Below, piece after piece: positions 16,790-24,922 of a stretch of DNA of 64,000 nucleotides. The stretch's first letter is position 1, and the number at the start of each line of letters is the position of its first letter. Location of the stretch: positions 1 through 64,000 of the forward strand of contig JAKLDR010000010.1 of the NCBI GenBank assembly GCA_022703445.1, in the 5' to 3' direction. Both the position numbers and the translations under genes were made by a program. The notes below the pieces were generated by a model, which did not search any database, was not told where the DNA came from, and saw only the letters and a list, made by a program, of their open reading frames with translations. The stretch comes from Planctomycetota bacterium. Lineage in GTDB: Bacteria; Planctomycetota; SZUA-567; JAKLDR01.

Positions 16790-18688
16790 ATGATCACGGT
16801 ATTGGAGAGTGAAGCTGCGGGCAAGACCGCGGCACCGGGGGAATGGGCTCTGTTCACGTTTCTGATCCGCAACCTTGGCGATGTCCCCAACAGATACAGC
16901 TATCGCGCAAGCATCCATGAGGTCAAGGGCGAGAGCAGCAAGGGTCGCGACATTACGCAGGAATGGTTTGCCGCCGGCGGTGAGATCCTCGTTCCTGTGC
17001 CCCTTGGCGGGGGGCAGGAAATCCAGAACGCGTCAGCGACTGGCATTCTCCATCCAACCGGCGGCGCCCCTTTCCTTGAGGTACATGTCCGCGTCCATGT
17101 TCCCGTTTCCACCTTACCCACAACTGCTGACCGGTATGCTATTGTCCTTCGTTCTTCGTCGGCCGCCGATGAAACTGAATGGTCAGAGGGGCTCTACATA
17201 CTGACGCTACGAAGTCAACGAAGAGAGCGGCTGGCCTCAGAGGGTGCATTGCCTGGTCACACAAACACAGCCAAGAAGGACGCGCAGACCGATTCACTGG
17301 GCAAGCCGGATGCCGGCGGACATGTACGCTTCTCCCACCTCAAACGGCAGCCGTTTGACCCGATTGAAGCAGGGAACGGCCTCACAGCTCTGCCAAGCCA
17401 TTCAAGAAGCGGCCCCGACTGGCAACAAGCACTCGCTCAACACCTCAGCAACCATCCTGCCACGGGCAAGGAATCAACGCCTATTCACCAGTACGTCTGT
17501 GCCTGTCTCCGGACGCGAGCGGCGGTATCGGGGGCCTCCCAAGAACAACGCACGTCCTTATTGGCTGAAGCCAGGCAGGTCTACGAAGCGCTTCTTGCCC
17601 GCTATGACTGGGAGTGGTCGGCAAGATGCACCATACTTGAGGAGCTAGGACGTTGTCGGCGTGCACAATTCACCGGGAACTACGACGAGATACTCGGCAT
17701 ATCGCCGCACCTATTGGATGTGCTTGAAGTGATTGACGCCGTTGCTGATAAGACTTGTAGCGTGCTGATCCTAGGCGCAACAGGCACCGGGAAGGAACTG
17801 ATAGCGCAAGCGTTGCATCGCAATAGCCCACGGTGCAAAGGCCCCTTCGTAGCCGTCAATTGTTCCGTTTCCAAGACTATCGAGAATGACATGTTCGGCA
17901 CATGCGCCAAGAGCTTCACTCAAGTTGAGGAAAGGCCGGGGCAGTTCGAGAACGCTCATACGGGGACGCTATTCCTCGATGAGATTGGTGACATGTCCAT
18001 GGATCTCCAGCCAACCATCCTCCGGGTTCTTGATAGCAGTGTTGTTGGAAGACTAGGAGGACGTCAGCACACGCCCTCGGATAAGTGTGGACAAGGCAGC
18101 GCGAACCATTTCGCGATTCCTATCGATGTCAGGTACGTTTGCGCCACCAACCATGATCTGGAGAAAGCTGAACGAGAGGGGACGTTTCGGGGTGAGTTGC
18201 TGGGCCGCATTTCAAGCATTCGCGTCTCCCTTCCATCGCTAGCTCAACGCCCAGAGGACATTCCAGCCTTGGCCGATTTCTTCTTGGCCAGGACAAAGCG
18301 TCACAACAATCTGCAATATGACGTCACGTTTGCCCATGATCTAATGGCGGCTCTTCGGCAATACAGTTGGCCGCGCAACGTTCGGCAACTGGAAAAGACC
18401 ATTGACGCAATGGTCGCCTGTACTAGGAATACGACGGTGCTATCCTTCGCGCATTTGCCAAGTGACATCAAGAAAGCGCTAATAGATTGTAGCGGTTCCG
18501 CAAACGCGACCCAAGTGCCTGTGACCGACGCTCAGTATCTTGAGGAATTGAAGCTGTTCGCGGATGCCTTTCGGTCAACAGGAATGAATCGCTACCGCAC
18601 AATGGAGATCCTTCACTTCAGCCAAGCGACTTTCTACCGTAGGCGCGACGATGCGATCGCTGCCGGCCTACTGCCTCAGATGGACTAG
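16790..18688 (+). CDS. Ig-like domain plus bEBP-type AAA+ ATPase plus HTH (lacks GAFTGA)
   Basis: A 632-residue protein in three parts. Residues about 8-150 are a beta-sandwich (PGEWALFTFLIRNLGDVPNR, ATGILHPTGGAPFLEVHVRV) shared with the NACHT protein at 19243. About 300-545 is an AAA+ domain of the sigma-54-activator type: Walker A GATGTGKE at about 329, Walker B LFLDEIGD near 394, and WPRNVRQLEKTI. About 590-630 is a Fis-like HTH (MEILHFSQATFYRRRDDA). The loop that is GAFTGA in true activators reads AKSFTQV (about 373), so sigma-54 contact is not expected, and archaea lack sigma-54. ATG 16790 has GGAGGAG upstream. The Ig-like part probably senses or pairs with the NACHT protein. It is clearly AT-richer than the flanks. 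Confidence 0.85.
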   Translation: MITVLESEAAGKTAAPGEWALFTFLIRNLGDVPNRYSYRASIHEVKGESSKGRDITQEWFAAGGEILVPVPLGGGQEIQNASATGILHPTGGAPFLEVHVRVHVPVSTLPTTADRYAIVLRSSSAADETEWSEGLYILTLRSQRRERLASEGALPGHTNTAKKDAQTDSLGKPDAGGHVRFSHLKRQPFDPIEAGNGLTALPSHSRSGPDWQQALAQHLSNHPATGKESTPIHQYVCACLRTRAAVSGASQEQRTSLLAEARQVYEALLARYDWEWSARCTILEELGRCRRAQFTGNYDEILGISPHLLDVLEVIDAVADKTCSVLILGATGTGKELIAQALHRNSPRCKGPFVAVNCSVSKTIENDMFGTCAKSFTQVEERPGQFENAHTGTLFLDEIGDMSMDLQPTILRVLDSSVVGRLGGRQHTPSDKCGQGSANHFAIPIDVRYVCATNHDLEKAEREGTFRGELLGRISSIRVSLPSLAQRPEDIPALADFFLARTKRHNNLQYDVTFAHDLMAALRQYSWPRNVRQLEKTIDAMVACTRNTTVLSFAHLPSDIKKALIDCSGSANATQVPVTDAQYLEELKLFADAFRSTGMNRYRTMEILHFSQATFYRRRDDAIAAGLLPQMD

Positions 18689-19177
18689 CCGCATGTTGAT
18701 TCTCTTTATATCTTCTCCGCCAAGGCCGGCAAGACATCGTCCTTTGTACTCCCAGTCAAGAGCCTCGGCCTTGTACCCGGTGGCGATGAGATCTTCGACA
18801 AGTTGTGCTCTCTCAGTATCCTCCGCAGATCTCTTCTCGTATTTCTTCTCCACAGTCAACCCCAGAGGATCTATCTCGCAGGGGAGCATCGATTCTAAGT
18901 TCACGGCAGAAGCCAGCCAATATCCATCCCATTCAAGCGTGTGCGCAAGCTTGTCTGTGTCCACTATTAAGAGGGCTGGATGATCATGGTATTGTCGGGC
19001 CCGCTCTATTGCGAGACCCCGCGGACCAGTGGGCTCTCCATAGAAACACACAGGTTTGCCGTCGTGTCTGAACTCCCCATACTGCGCAATCTGTCCATAC
19101 ATGTAGTTCAGACAGGTTCCGGTATACAGCAGTCTGGGAGGAGCCCTTGCCTGGTTGGCGTCGATATCATGCGTCAT
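18668..19177 (-). CDS. Putative ADP-ribosyltransferase-fold protein
   Basis: A 169-residue protein between the two Ig-domain genes, on the opposite strand. RLLYTGTCLNYMYGQI, then GLAIERARQYHDHPALLIVD and LESMLPCEI follow the pattern of ART-fold enzymes (a start like LYHGT, a strand with VVLEVD, a late glutamate region). The match is weak and the usual His is absent. It could be the effector of the flanking system, modifying protein or nucleic acid. I start at ATG 19177 because a TATA box lies 26 bases upstream, making it leaderless; ATG 19183 is an alternative. The 3' end overlaps the bEBP-like gene by 21 bases. Confidence 0.5.
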   Translation of the reverse strand: MTHDIDANQARAPPRLLYTGTCLNYMYGQIAQYGEFRHDGKPVCFYGEPTGPRGLAIERARQYHDHPALLIVDTDKLAHTLEWDGYWLASAVNLESMLPCEIDPLGLTVEKKYEKRSAEDTERAQLVEDLIATGYKAEALDWEYKGRCLAGLGGEDIKRINMRLVHLRQ

Positions 19178-19198
19178 GCCCATATAGTAACAACGCGA

Positions 19199-19207
19199 CT
19201 TATAAAG
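19199..19207. promoter_or_regulatory. Divergent TATA box (CTTATAAAG / CTTTATAAG)
   Basis: One near-symmetric TATA box sits between the ART-like gene (minus) and the NACHT gene (plus). In the minus direction it is 26 bases from ATG 19177. In the plus direction it would start a transcript near 19228, leaving a 15-base leader with GGGAGG before ATG 19243. Confidence 0.6.
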
Positions 19208-19242
19208 CTTGCTGAGAGTCGCGAAGCGGGGAGGGCAGCATA

Positions 19243-21417
19243 ATGGCTCAGCCCGCTGTCATCCGCCATCCGGACCAACCCACGCTTGTCACTGCCGGGC
19301 CAGGGGAGTGGGCAACCGTAACGTTTGCCATCCGCAATCTCGGCCTGGAACCAGATAGCTACAGTTACGAACCATACGTGTATTCCATTCGCGGCGGGGA
19401 AAGCAAAGGGCAAGACCTGACAGCGCAGTGGCAGGCGTTCGAAACGATCCAAGTCAACCAGTCGCTTGGTTTGGGGCAAGTGGTGCAAGCAAGCAGTGGA
19501 ACCGGCGTCATTCATCCTGCGGGTGGGAACCCGTATCTCCCTCTTGTGTTCCGGGTGCGAGTTCCTGCGGATGCTGGTCTAGTTGGAACGAAGTTTCTGC
19601 TTGGACTACGGGCAGTATCCCGCTTGGACTCTACAGAGGTGTGCGAGGCATACATCGTATTGATGGTGACCGAAGGAGCAGCGGCCAGCATTCGCCTCTA
19701 CGCCGGGAGGCTCAAGACCGAGATGGAAGACACTTGGCAGCGTTTGCCAGTGTCCATTCAGTTGCCGGAGCCAGTCCCGCTTAAGGTAGCGCTTGCTTGT
19801 CACAAAGCGGCACTTGTGCCTGTCGCTGCTGACATCCATACCGGATTGTCTCTTGGGAAAGCCATAGAGCAAGCGTTGGCAGCATCTAGTGTCGTCGTCG
19901 TCCTTGGTAACGCCGGAGCTGGCAAGACCGCCTCACTGAAATGGGTTGTAAGGGAGCAGGCTATTCGACTCCTGCGATGCGATGCAGACACGACCGCTAA
20001 GGTCCCAGTCTATGTTGACCTGGGGAACTTCAGAGACTGTGCCTCGCTGGAAACCATATTGACTAAGGCCCGACCTGAAGGGGTGACGACAAAGCACTCT
20101 GTATGCTGGTTTCTCGATAGTCTGGATTTGCTCTCTGACAAGTGCACCCCCACCACTGTTCTGCGAGATGTCAAAGAAAGAGCTGCAACAGAAGATCAAT
20201 TCGTGTTGTCCGCAAGGCCCACCAGTGAAATCGAAGGCTCTTTGGACAAATGGGGGCGTTCCTGGCGTATTTCCCTGTTGCCCATGGATGGTTCGGCGCG
20301 CAGACTGTGGATCGACAAACACGCAAAAGGCGCATGGCCTAGTCTGGCCAAGTGGGAGGCCACGAACCCAGCTGCTCGCCAGTTCCTTGACACACCTCTA
20401 TTCTTCGCCATGGTTCTCTCCTCTTGTCTCAACCCAAGCCATAGCCTTCCCATGAACTGCGACGTCTACCCTGGTCGTACCGGGATCATCCGCGCTTTCG
20501 TGCACTGTGCCATGGAGTGTGCGGTCAGAGATGGGCGGATTGCGAACCTCGAACGGCAGAATCTTGATCACGCCACAATCGCGGGTTTCTGGTGGTCCGT
20601 CGTAACTTCTGGTGACGTAGACCGTTTCTTTCAAGAGCAAGAGGCGTATCATGGCTCGCGCGCCTTTGTCGACTGGACTGCGCGGAGATGGCCTGAATCC
20701 AGAGATATCCTAGTGAGGACAGGACTGCTATTCTATATGCCTTCCGAAGACGTCTATTGTGTGCCCCATCAGCTCATAGCAGAGTACTGGGCCGCCCGCC
20801 ATGTCGAATCCAAGTTGTTGGAGGCCGAAGCCACGAATCGATTTGAAGACGAGGTGCTAGCACAAACAGATGATCTGCGTCCTAACATGATGATCCCGTG
20901 CGCGTTCGCGATCTTGTCATCAAGACCTAATGGCGCGACGCTTCTTCGCAGAGCACTGGACGCAATGGCCAACGTCGACGCCCTTAGCGCCTTCTGGATT
21001 ACGGGGAAGGTCGGTGGACCAGACGCTAGGGATTTTCTTGTTGGGAAACTCAAAGACGCAAACGACAAGACGCGAGTGGCCGCTATGTGCGCTATGCTCG
21101 CGCTCGCTGATCCTGAGGTCCTTCCCGATATCGTTCGCGGGTTAGCAGATGCAGATCGCGGAGTCAGAACTGGTGCCGTGCTGGCTCTTATGAAATTGCG
21201 CGACCCACGCGGTTTCGAGCCATTATGCCATGCATTAGCGAGCGATGATTGTCTTGTTAGAGCGAATGCAGCAGAAGCACTGGGAGAATTTGGGGACATT
21301 CGCGCAGTTGCCTTGCTTCAGCCACTGGTCGCGGACGACAACTTCCTTGTAGCCAAGGAAGCCGCAGAAGCGATAAGCAAGCTGCAAGAGCACATGGATG
21401 GCACTAAGTCCTCTTAG
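19243..21417 (+). CDS. Ig-like domain plus NACHT/STAND NTPase plus HEAT repeats
   Basis: A 724-residue protein. Residues about 15-145 are the same beta-sandwich as in the bEBP-like protein (PGEWATVTFAIRNLGLEPDS, TGVIHPAGGNPYLPLVFRVR). A NACHT-type NTPase follows: Walker A LGNAGAGKTAS at about 221 and Walker B VCWFLDSLDLLSD near 287. About 590-720 are HEAT-like repeats (VRTGAVLALMKLRDPRGFEP, VRANAAEALGEFGDIRAVAL). STAND NTPases are switch proteins that oligomerise on sensing a trigger, often in antiphage immunity. The HEAT end probably senses and the Ig-like end recruits a partner. ATG 19243 has GGGAGG eight bases before. Confidence 0.88.
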   Translation: MAQPAVIRHPDQPTLVTAGPGEWATVTFAIRNLGLEPDSYSYEPYVYSIRGGESKGQDLTAQWQAFETIQVNQSLGLGQVVQASSGTGVIHPAGGNPYLPLVFRVRVPADAGLVGTKFLLGLRAVSRLDSTEVCEAYIVLMVTEGAAASIRLYAGRLKTEMEDTWQRLPVSIQLPEPVPLKVALACHKAALVPVAADIHTGLSLGKAIEQALAASSVVVVLGNAGAGKTASLKWVVREQAIRLLRCDADTTAKVPVYVDLGNFRDCASLETILTKARPEGVTTKHSVCWFLDSLDLLSDKCTPTTVLRDVKERAATEDQFVLSARPTSEIEGSLDKWGRSWRISLLPMDGSARRLWIDKHAKGAWPSLAKWEATNPAARQFLDTPLFFAMVLSSCLNPSHSLPMNCDVYPGRTGIIRAFVHCAMECAVRDGRIANLERQNLDHATIAGFWWSVVTSGDVDRFFQEQEAYHGSRAFVDWTARRWPESRDILVRTGLLFYMPSEDVYCVPHQLIAEYWAARHVESKLLEAEATNRFEDEVLAQTDDLRPNMMIPCAFAILSSRPNGATLLRRALDAMANVDALSAFWITGKVGGPDARDFLVGKLKDANDKTRVAAMCAMLALADPEVLPDIVRGLADADRGVRTGAVLALMKLRDPRGFEPLCHALASDDCLVRANAAEALGEFGDIRAVALLQPLVADDNFLVAKEAAEAISKLQEHMDGTKSS

Positions 21418-21489
21418 CGCCACCGTGGTTCACAATACTTGCCTGCGACGCGGCAGCCTGATCGTGCAACAGAACCCTGCCCGAAGCGA

Positions 21490-21690
21490 TCATCTTCCGG
21501 CGGCCGGCACCATCTCTGATACGAGACGCACATCCACGGCCCCGCCGGCGAACACCGCCGCAAGCTCCTGGCTGAGCTGCCCTGTCACCTTCTCGTCCGT
21601 CCCCATCACCACCACCCTGTCGAACCCCGCGGCCAGCGCCCTCCTGACATTGTGCGCCGCCTCCAGCTTGCCCGGCCCGGTATTGCCCAT
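21490..21690 (-). pseudogene. Remnant of a HerA-associated nuclease-like domain
   Basis: The minus-strand frame keeps EAAHNVRRALAAGFDRVVVM and TDEKVTGQLSQELAAVFAGG. This parallels EAGHNVKRALAAGFGQVIVL and TDKKAAAELVREIAGSP in the C-terminus of the HerA-like protein at 22563-24782. Nothing upstream in this frame corresponds to the ATPase, and a promoter for the opposite strand replaces it. It is best read as the stump of a second HerA-type gene left after a rearrangement. Confidence 0.6.
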
Positions 21691-21721
21691 CCCGCCACTT
21701 GCCCGCGGCCGTCTTTATAAG
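21684..21721 (+). promoter_or_regulatory. Backbone-type promoter: upstream element plus TATA
   Basis: The element TGCCCATCCCGCCACTTG (21684-21701) is followed 30 bases on by TTTATAAG (21714-21721). It precedes the gene at 21765. This is one of seven copies of a shared promoter layout in the window. Confidence 0.6.
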
Positions 21722-21764
21722 CTTCCGCGCCCCAGCGTCAGCGGCCGGAGCGGGGTTGCTGGTT

Positions 21765-22271
21765 ATGGCTGTGGACGATTGCGTGACGGGCAGGCAGGAG
21801 AGGCACGCAGGCGCGCCCCTGCCGGGCTGCACGCGCACCGCCGACGTTCTCAGCGCCCGCCGGGAGTTCCTTTCCCGCAGCGTGGAGGAGATACGGGCCG
21901 ACCTGGACTCGCGGCACCGGCTGCACGAAGACACGTTCTCGTCAATCGAAGCAGACCTCCGGCGGCTGCGGCTGGATCGGGGCTACCTGGACAACTGGGC
22001 GGCCGGCTACGAACCGTCGGTGGAAAGCAGGAAGTCGGCGCTGGACAAGGGGATTGCCGACCTCCGCGAGGCCCTCGTCGGGGAAGACCTGGCCTTCTGG
22101 CGCGATTCCATCGGCCTGCACAGGGAATTGCGCGAGGCAATCGGGGCCGGCCACCTGGCCGAAGCTGCCGGGGGCCTCGCCCCCGCGGGTTTATCTCTTC
22201 CCCCCTTGGAGCACGGCCGCGCCGCCTCCCCCCTCCGCCCCGCCTGTAAGGAGGCCCCGGGCCATGGGTAG
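21765..22271 (+). CDS. Hypothetical helical protein upstream of HerA-like gene
   Basis: A 168-residue protein with a helical, charged core (LSARREFLSRSVEEIRADLD, SIEADLRRLRLDRGYLDNWA, VGEDLAFWRDSIGLHRELRE) that looks genuinely coding and probably forms a coiled coil. The last 35 residues are proline/alanine-rich and less convincing. I recognise no family. It has its own promoter (element at 21684, TATA at 21714) and lies before the repeat region and the HerA-like gene, so it may be that ATPase's partner or a replication accessory. Confidence 0.6.
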   Translation: MAVDDCVTGRQERHAGAPLPGCTRTADVLSARREFLSRSVEEIRADLDSRHRLHEDTFSSIEADLRRLRLDRGYLDNWAAGYEPSVESRKSALDKGIADLREALVGEDLAFWRDSIGLHRELREAIGAGHLAEAAGGLAPAGLSLPPLEHGRAASPLRPACKEAPGHG

Positions 22272-22319
22272 GGCGATGGCTATCCCCGGCCGCCCCCCCG
22301 CCGGCCGCGGCGGCGGGAA

Positions 22320-22468
22320 GGTTTCTCGGCACGTTTCTGGGGCGCGGGAAAGGTTTCTCAGGCCCCGGCGGCCGGGCCGGGAGGTTCCTCACGTTTCTCG
22401 GCCGGGAGAGAAAGTAGGCAGGGGAAGCGTCGGTGCGGGTTTGAACAACCCAGGGGGAGGTTTCTCGG
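22320..22468 (+). repeat. Six direct copies of a GTTTCTCGG motif (candidate iterons/origin)
   Basis: Near-copies lie at 22320-22329 (GGTTTCTCGG), 22332-22340, 22352-22362, 22383-22391, 22392-22401 and 22459-22468. Spacing is irregular and all point the same way. The 290-base gap (22272-22562) holds no convincing gene and has GC-rich palindromes. It lies 2.4 kb before orc1/cdc6. Initiator-binding repeats of this sort mark archaeal and plasmid origins, but the sequence is not the classic ORB. Confidence 0.5.
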
Positions 22469-22562
22469 AGATGGCTCGTGCGACAGACCATTGGCCGCGT
22501 TGTTGCAGGAGCTGCCCGTGGTCTAGCGGTTCCGGCCGGCCGGGCAAGGAGGTGCCTTGCCG

Positions 22563-24782
22563 ATGACCCAGGAGATAGATGAGCTGTGCCGCCGGCTGCT
22601 CCCTGTGGCAGGGGACCGGGTGCACGAGCTGTGGGCGCTCTACCAGGGCGAGAACGCCGATGGCCGCCGCTGGGTGGAGCTGGAGCTGAGGCGTCTGGCC
22701 GCGGAGCAGCTGGGCGTCACGTTCCAGGAGACGGGGCCCATGCTGGAGCCGCCGCCAGAGGAAATCTGCGCCGGCGATTACGTCCTGGGCACCGCCACCT
22801 ACAACGGCCAGGACCGCTGGCCCTTCGGCCTCCGCGAGGAGGAATGGATCCAGCACGTGGGCGTGTTCGGCCGCTCCGGCAGCGGCAAGACCAACCTCTG
22901 CTTCGGGGTGCTCAAGGCGCTGGCCGGGCATGGCAAGCCCTTCGTGATATTCGACTGGAAGCGCAACTACAGGGACGCGGTCTCCTTCCTGCCGGGGATG
23001 GTGGTCTTTTCTGTCGGGAGGGACGTCTCGCCGTTCAGGTTCAACCCGCTCATCGTCCCGGAAGGGACGCCGCCCGGCGCGTGGCTCAAGAAGCTCATCG
23101 AGATCGTCGCGTCGGTCTACTTCCTTGGAGAGGGAGTGAAGTTCCTGCTCCAGAACGCCATCGACGCCGTCTACAGGGAGTACGGCGTCTACGACGGCAC
23201 GGTTACTTCCTGGCCGACGCTGGCCGACGTGGCGGCCAGGCTGGACAAGGAGGACCCCACCGGCCGCCGCGCGGAGTGGCAGGCGTCCACCATGCGCGCG
23301 CTCGGCGCCATCAACTTCGGCGAGTTCGGGAAGGTGGTCAACGTGCGGGAGCCGTTCCCGCTGGCCGGACTGCTGCAAAGGCAGGTGGTGCTGGAGCTGG
23401 ACGCGCTCACGTCCACGGACAAGACGTTCCTGACCGAGGCGTTCCTGCTCTGGCTCCATCACCACCAGATGGCCCAGCCCGGCCGGGAGACCTTCAAGTG
23501 CGCCGTCGTGATCGAAGAGGCGCACCACCTGCTGCTGCGGAAACGGCAGGAGATGACCGGTGAGGAAACGGCCCCGGACATTCTCCTGAGAGAGATACGG
23601 GAGCTCGGCGTCGGCATCACTCTTTTGGACCAGCACCCCTCTCTCATTTCCAAGCCCGCCCTGGGAAACTCAGGGACCACGGTCTGCATGAATTTGAAGC
23701 ATGCGGATGACGTGCGGTCAGCAGGAGACGCTATGGGGCTTTTCGGGGATGACCGGAAGGCCCTCGGTGAGATACCGGTCGGCTCGGCGGTGGTGCGGTT
23801 GCAGGGACGCTGGCCGCGGCCGTTCACCGTGCGGTTCCCGCGCGTGGAGGTGAAGAAGGGCAGCGTGGACGACGCGAAGCTGCGGGAGCTGATGGACAAC
23901 GCCATCCTGCGGGGCTTCCCTGGCCGGCTGGAATGCCGGATGCTCCACGAGCGGATGGCGCTGTTCCTGGAGGAGGCATGGGGCTTCTTCGGGCCTCTGC
24001 TGGAGGACGCGGGGGTGCCCGGGAACGGGCCAGGCGAAAGCCCCGGCGGCCCTGGGAAGGGCGGCGAAGAAGTGCGCAAGTGCGAGGGCGAAGACGGTGC
24101 CGCAACTGGCCGGAAGAAGGCAGGAGAAGAAGCGGAGCGGGACGGAGGCGCAGGCGGAGAAGATGCCGGGGACGGCCTGCCGCAGGCCGACTGGGAACTG
24201 CTCCGGGACGTGGCGCTGAGGCCGGCCGAGGCGACCCATGAGCGCTACGGCCGGCTGGGGCTGACGTTCTACCTGGGGAACAAGGCCCGGGATGCGCTCG
24301 TGGAGAGGGGGCTGGTGGCCGTGGTGAAGGTGAAGACCGGCAAGGGCCGGGTGAAGCTTTTCGAGCCCACTGCCGCCGGCCGGGAACTGCTGAAGATGCG
24401 CGGGGTGACCGCGAGCTGGCGCCGCGGCGGAGTGGTGCACGCTTTCTGGGTCCGCCGCGCGGCGGACACCCTGCGCCAGCAGGGCTGGACCGTTGAAGTG
24501 GAGAAAACGATCGGAGGCGGGGCGGCCGTGGACATCGTGGCCGGGAAGGAAGGCGAGGAGCTGGCCGTGGAGGTGGAAACCGGCAAGTCCGAAGCCGGCC
24601 ACAACGTGAAGAGGGCGCTGGCGGCCGGCTTTGGACAGGTGATCGTGCTGGCCACTGACAAGAAGGCTGCCGCGGAACTGGTGCGGGAGATTGCCGGGAG
24701 TCCGGCCGGCCGGGTGAAGGTATGCCTGGCGGCGGCCTGGGCAGGCATCGAAGGTGCCGGCCAGGAGGCCGGTGCGGGGTGA
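22563..24782 (+). CDS. HerA-like ATPase fused to a nuclease-like C-terminal domain
   Basis: A protein of 739 residues. The HerA/DUF87 core has Walker A FGRSGSGKTN at about 102-111, FVIFDWKRNYRDAV after it, and Walker B CAVVIEEAHHLLL near 313. A Gly/Glu-rich linker (about 480-540) leads to a winged-helix region, then about 620-735 a restriction-nuclease-like fold: VVHAFWVRRAADTL, VDIVAGKEGEELAVEVETGK (Asp and paired Glu), and AAGFGQVIVLATDK. HerA-type ATPases pump DNA for end resection or transfer. ATG 22563 has GGAGGTG upstream; a TTG six bases earlier is less likely. A degenerate relative lies at 3427-5676 and a fragment at 21490-21690. Confidence 0.88.
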   Translation: MTQEIDELCRRLLPVAGDRVHELWALYQGENADGRRWVELELRRLAAEQLGVTFQETGPMLEPPPEEICAGDYVLGTATYNGQDRWPFGLREEEWIQHVGVFGRSGSGKTNLCFGVLKALAGHGKPFVIFDWKRNYRDAVSFLPGMVVFSVGRDVSPFRFNPLIVPEGTPPGAWLKKLIEIVASVYFLGEGVKFLLQNAIDAVYREYGVYDGTVTSWPTLADVAARLDKEDPTGRRAEWQASTMRALGAINFGEFGKVVNVREPFPLAGLLQRQVVLELDALTSTDKTFLTEAFLLWLHHHQMAQPGRETFKCAVVIEEAHHLLLRKRQEMTGEETAPDILLREIRELGVGITLLDQHPSLISKPALGNSGTTVCMNLKHADDVRSAGDAMGLFGDDRKALGEIPVGSAVVRLQGRWPRPFTVRFPRVEVKKGSVDDAKLRELMDNAILRGFPGRLECRMLHERMALFLEEAWGFFGPLLEDAGVPGNGPGESPGGPGKGGEEVRKCEGEDGAATGRKKAGEEAERDGGAGGEDAGDGLPQADWELLRDVALRPAEATHERYGRLGLTFYLGNKARDALVERGLVAVVKVKTGKGRVKLFEPTAAGRELLKMRGVTASWRRGGVVHAFWVRRAADTLRQQGWTVEVEKTIGGGAAVDIVAGKEGEELAVEVETGKSEAGHNVKRALAAGFGQVIVLATDKKAAAELVREIAGSPAGRVKVCLAAAWAGIEGAGQEAGAG

Positions 24783-24784
24783 AT

Positions 24785-24793
24785 TGTGGAAAC
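24785..24793 (+). other. ORB-like half-site (TGTGGAAAC)
   Basis: TGTGGAAAC includes the TGGAAAC core of archaeal origin recognition boxes. It sits just after the HerA-like gene and 130 bases before orc1/cdc6, where origins usually lie. The other half of the usual dyad is missing, so this is weak by itself. Confidence 0.3.
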
Positions 24794-24802
24794 ATTCTTT
24801 AG

Positions 24803-24844
24803 CCGGCAGTTCACATTAGCACACAAAGTATGAACTCAGGCCGG
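24803..24844. terminator. Imperfect inverted repeat between HerA-like gene and orc1
   Basis: CCGGC-n-AGTTCA (24803-24813) pairs with TGAACT-nnn-GCCGG (24831-24844) across a 17-base AT-rich loop. It could end the HerA-like transcript or be an operator near orc1/cdc6; I cannot tell which. Confidence 0.3.
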
Positions 24845-24859
24845 GGGAAGTATATACGC

Positions 24860-24895
24860 CGCCCACCGTGCCAGCTCCGCTGGGCTCCTTAATAG
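24860..24895 (+). promoter_or_regulatory. orc1/cdc6 promoter: upstream element plus TATA
   Basis: CGCCCACCGTGCCAGCTC (24860-24877) lies 28 bases before CTTAATAG (24888-24895), which lies 28 bases before the orc1 ATG. AGGTAGTG gives a short-leader SD. A TATATA run at 24851 is an alternative TATA but does not share the spacing. Confidence 0.6.
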
Positions 24896-24922
24896 CCATA
24901 CGCGTCGCACAAAGGTAGTGCT

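Noticed and set aside
16790-18688. Calling this protein a sigma-54-dependent activator
   Set aside because: The GAFTGA loop is replaced and sigma-54 is not known in archaea.
22320-22468. GTTTCTCGG repeats as a CRISPR array
   Set aside because: Copies are only 9-10 bases with irregular spacing and no cas genes; iterons fit better.
22514-22531. GCCCGTGGTCTAGCGGTT, very like a tRNA D-arm (A box)
   Set aside because: No anticodon arm or GGTTC T-arm follows; at most a tRNA fragment, possibly an old attachment site.
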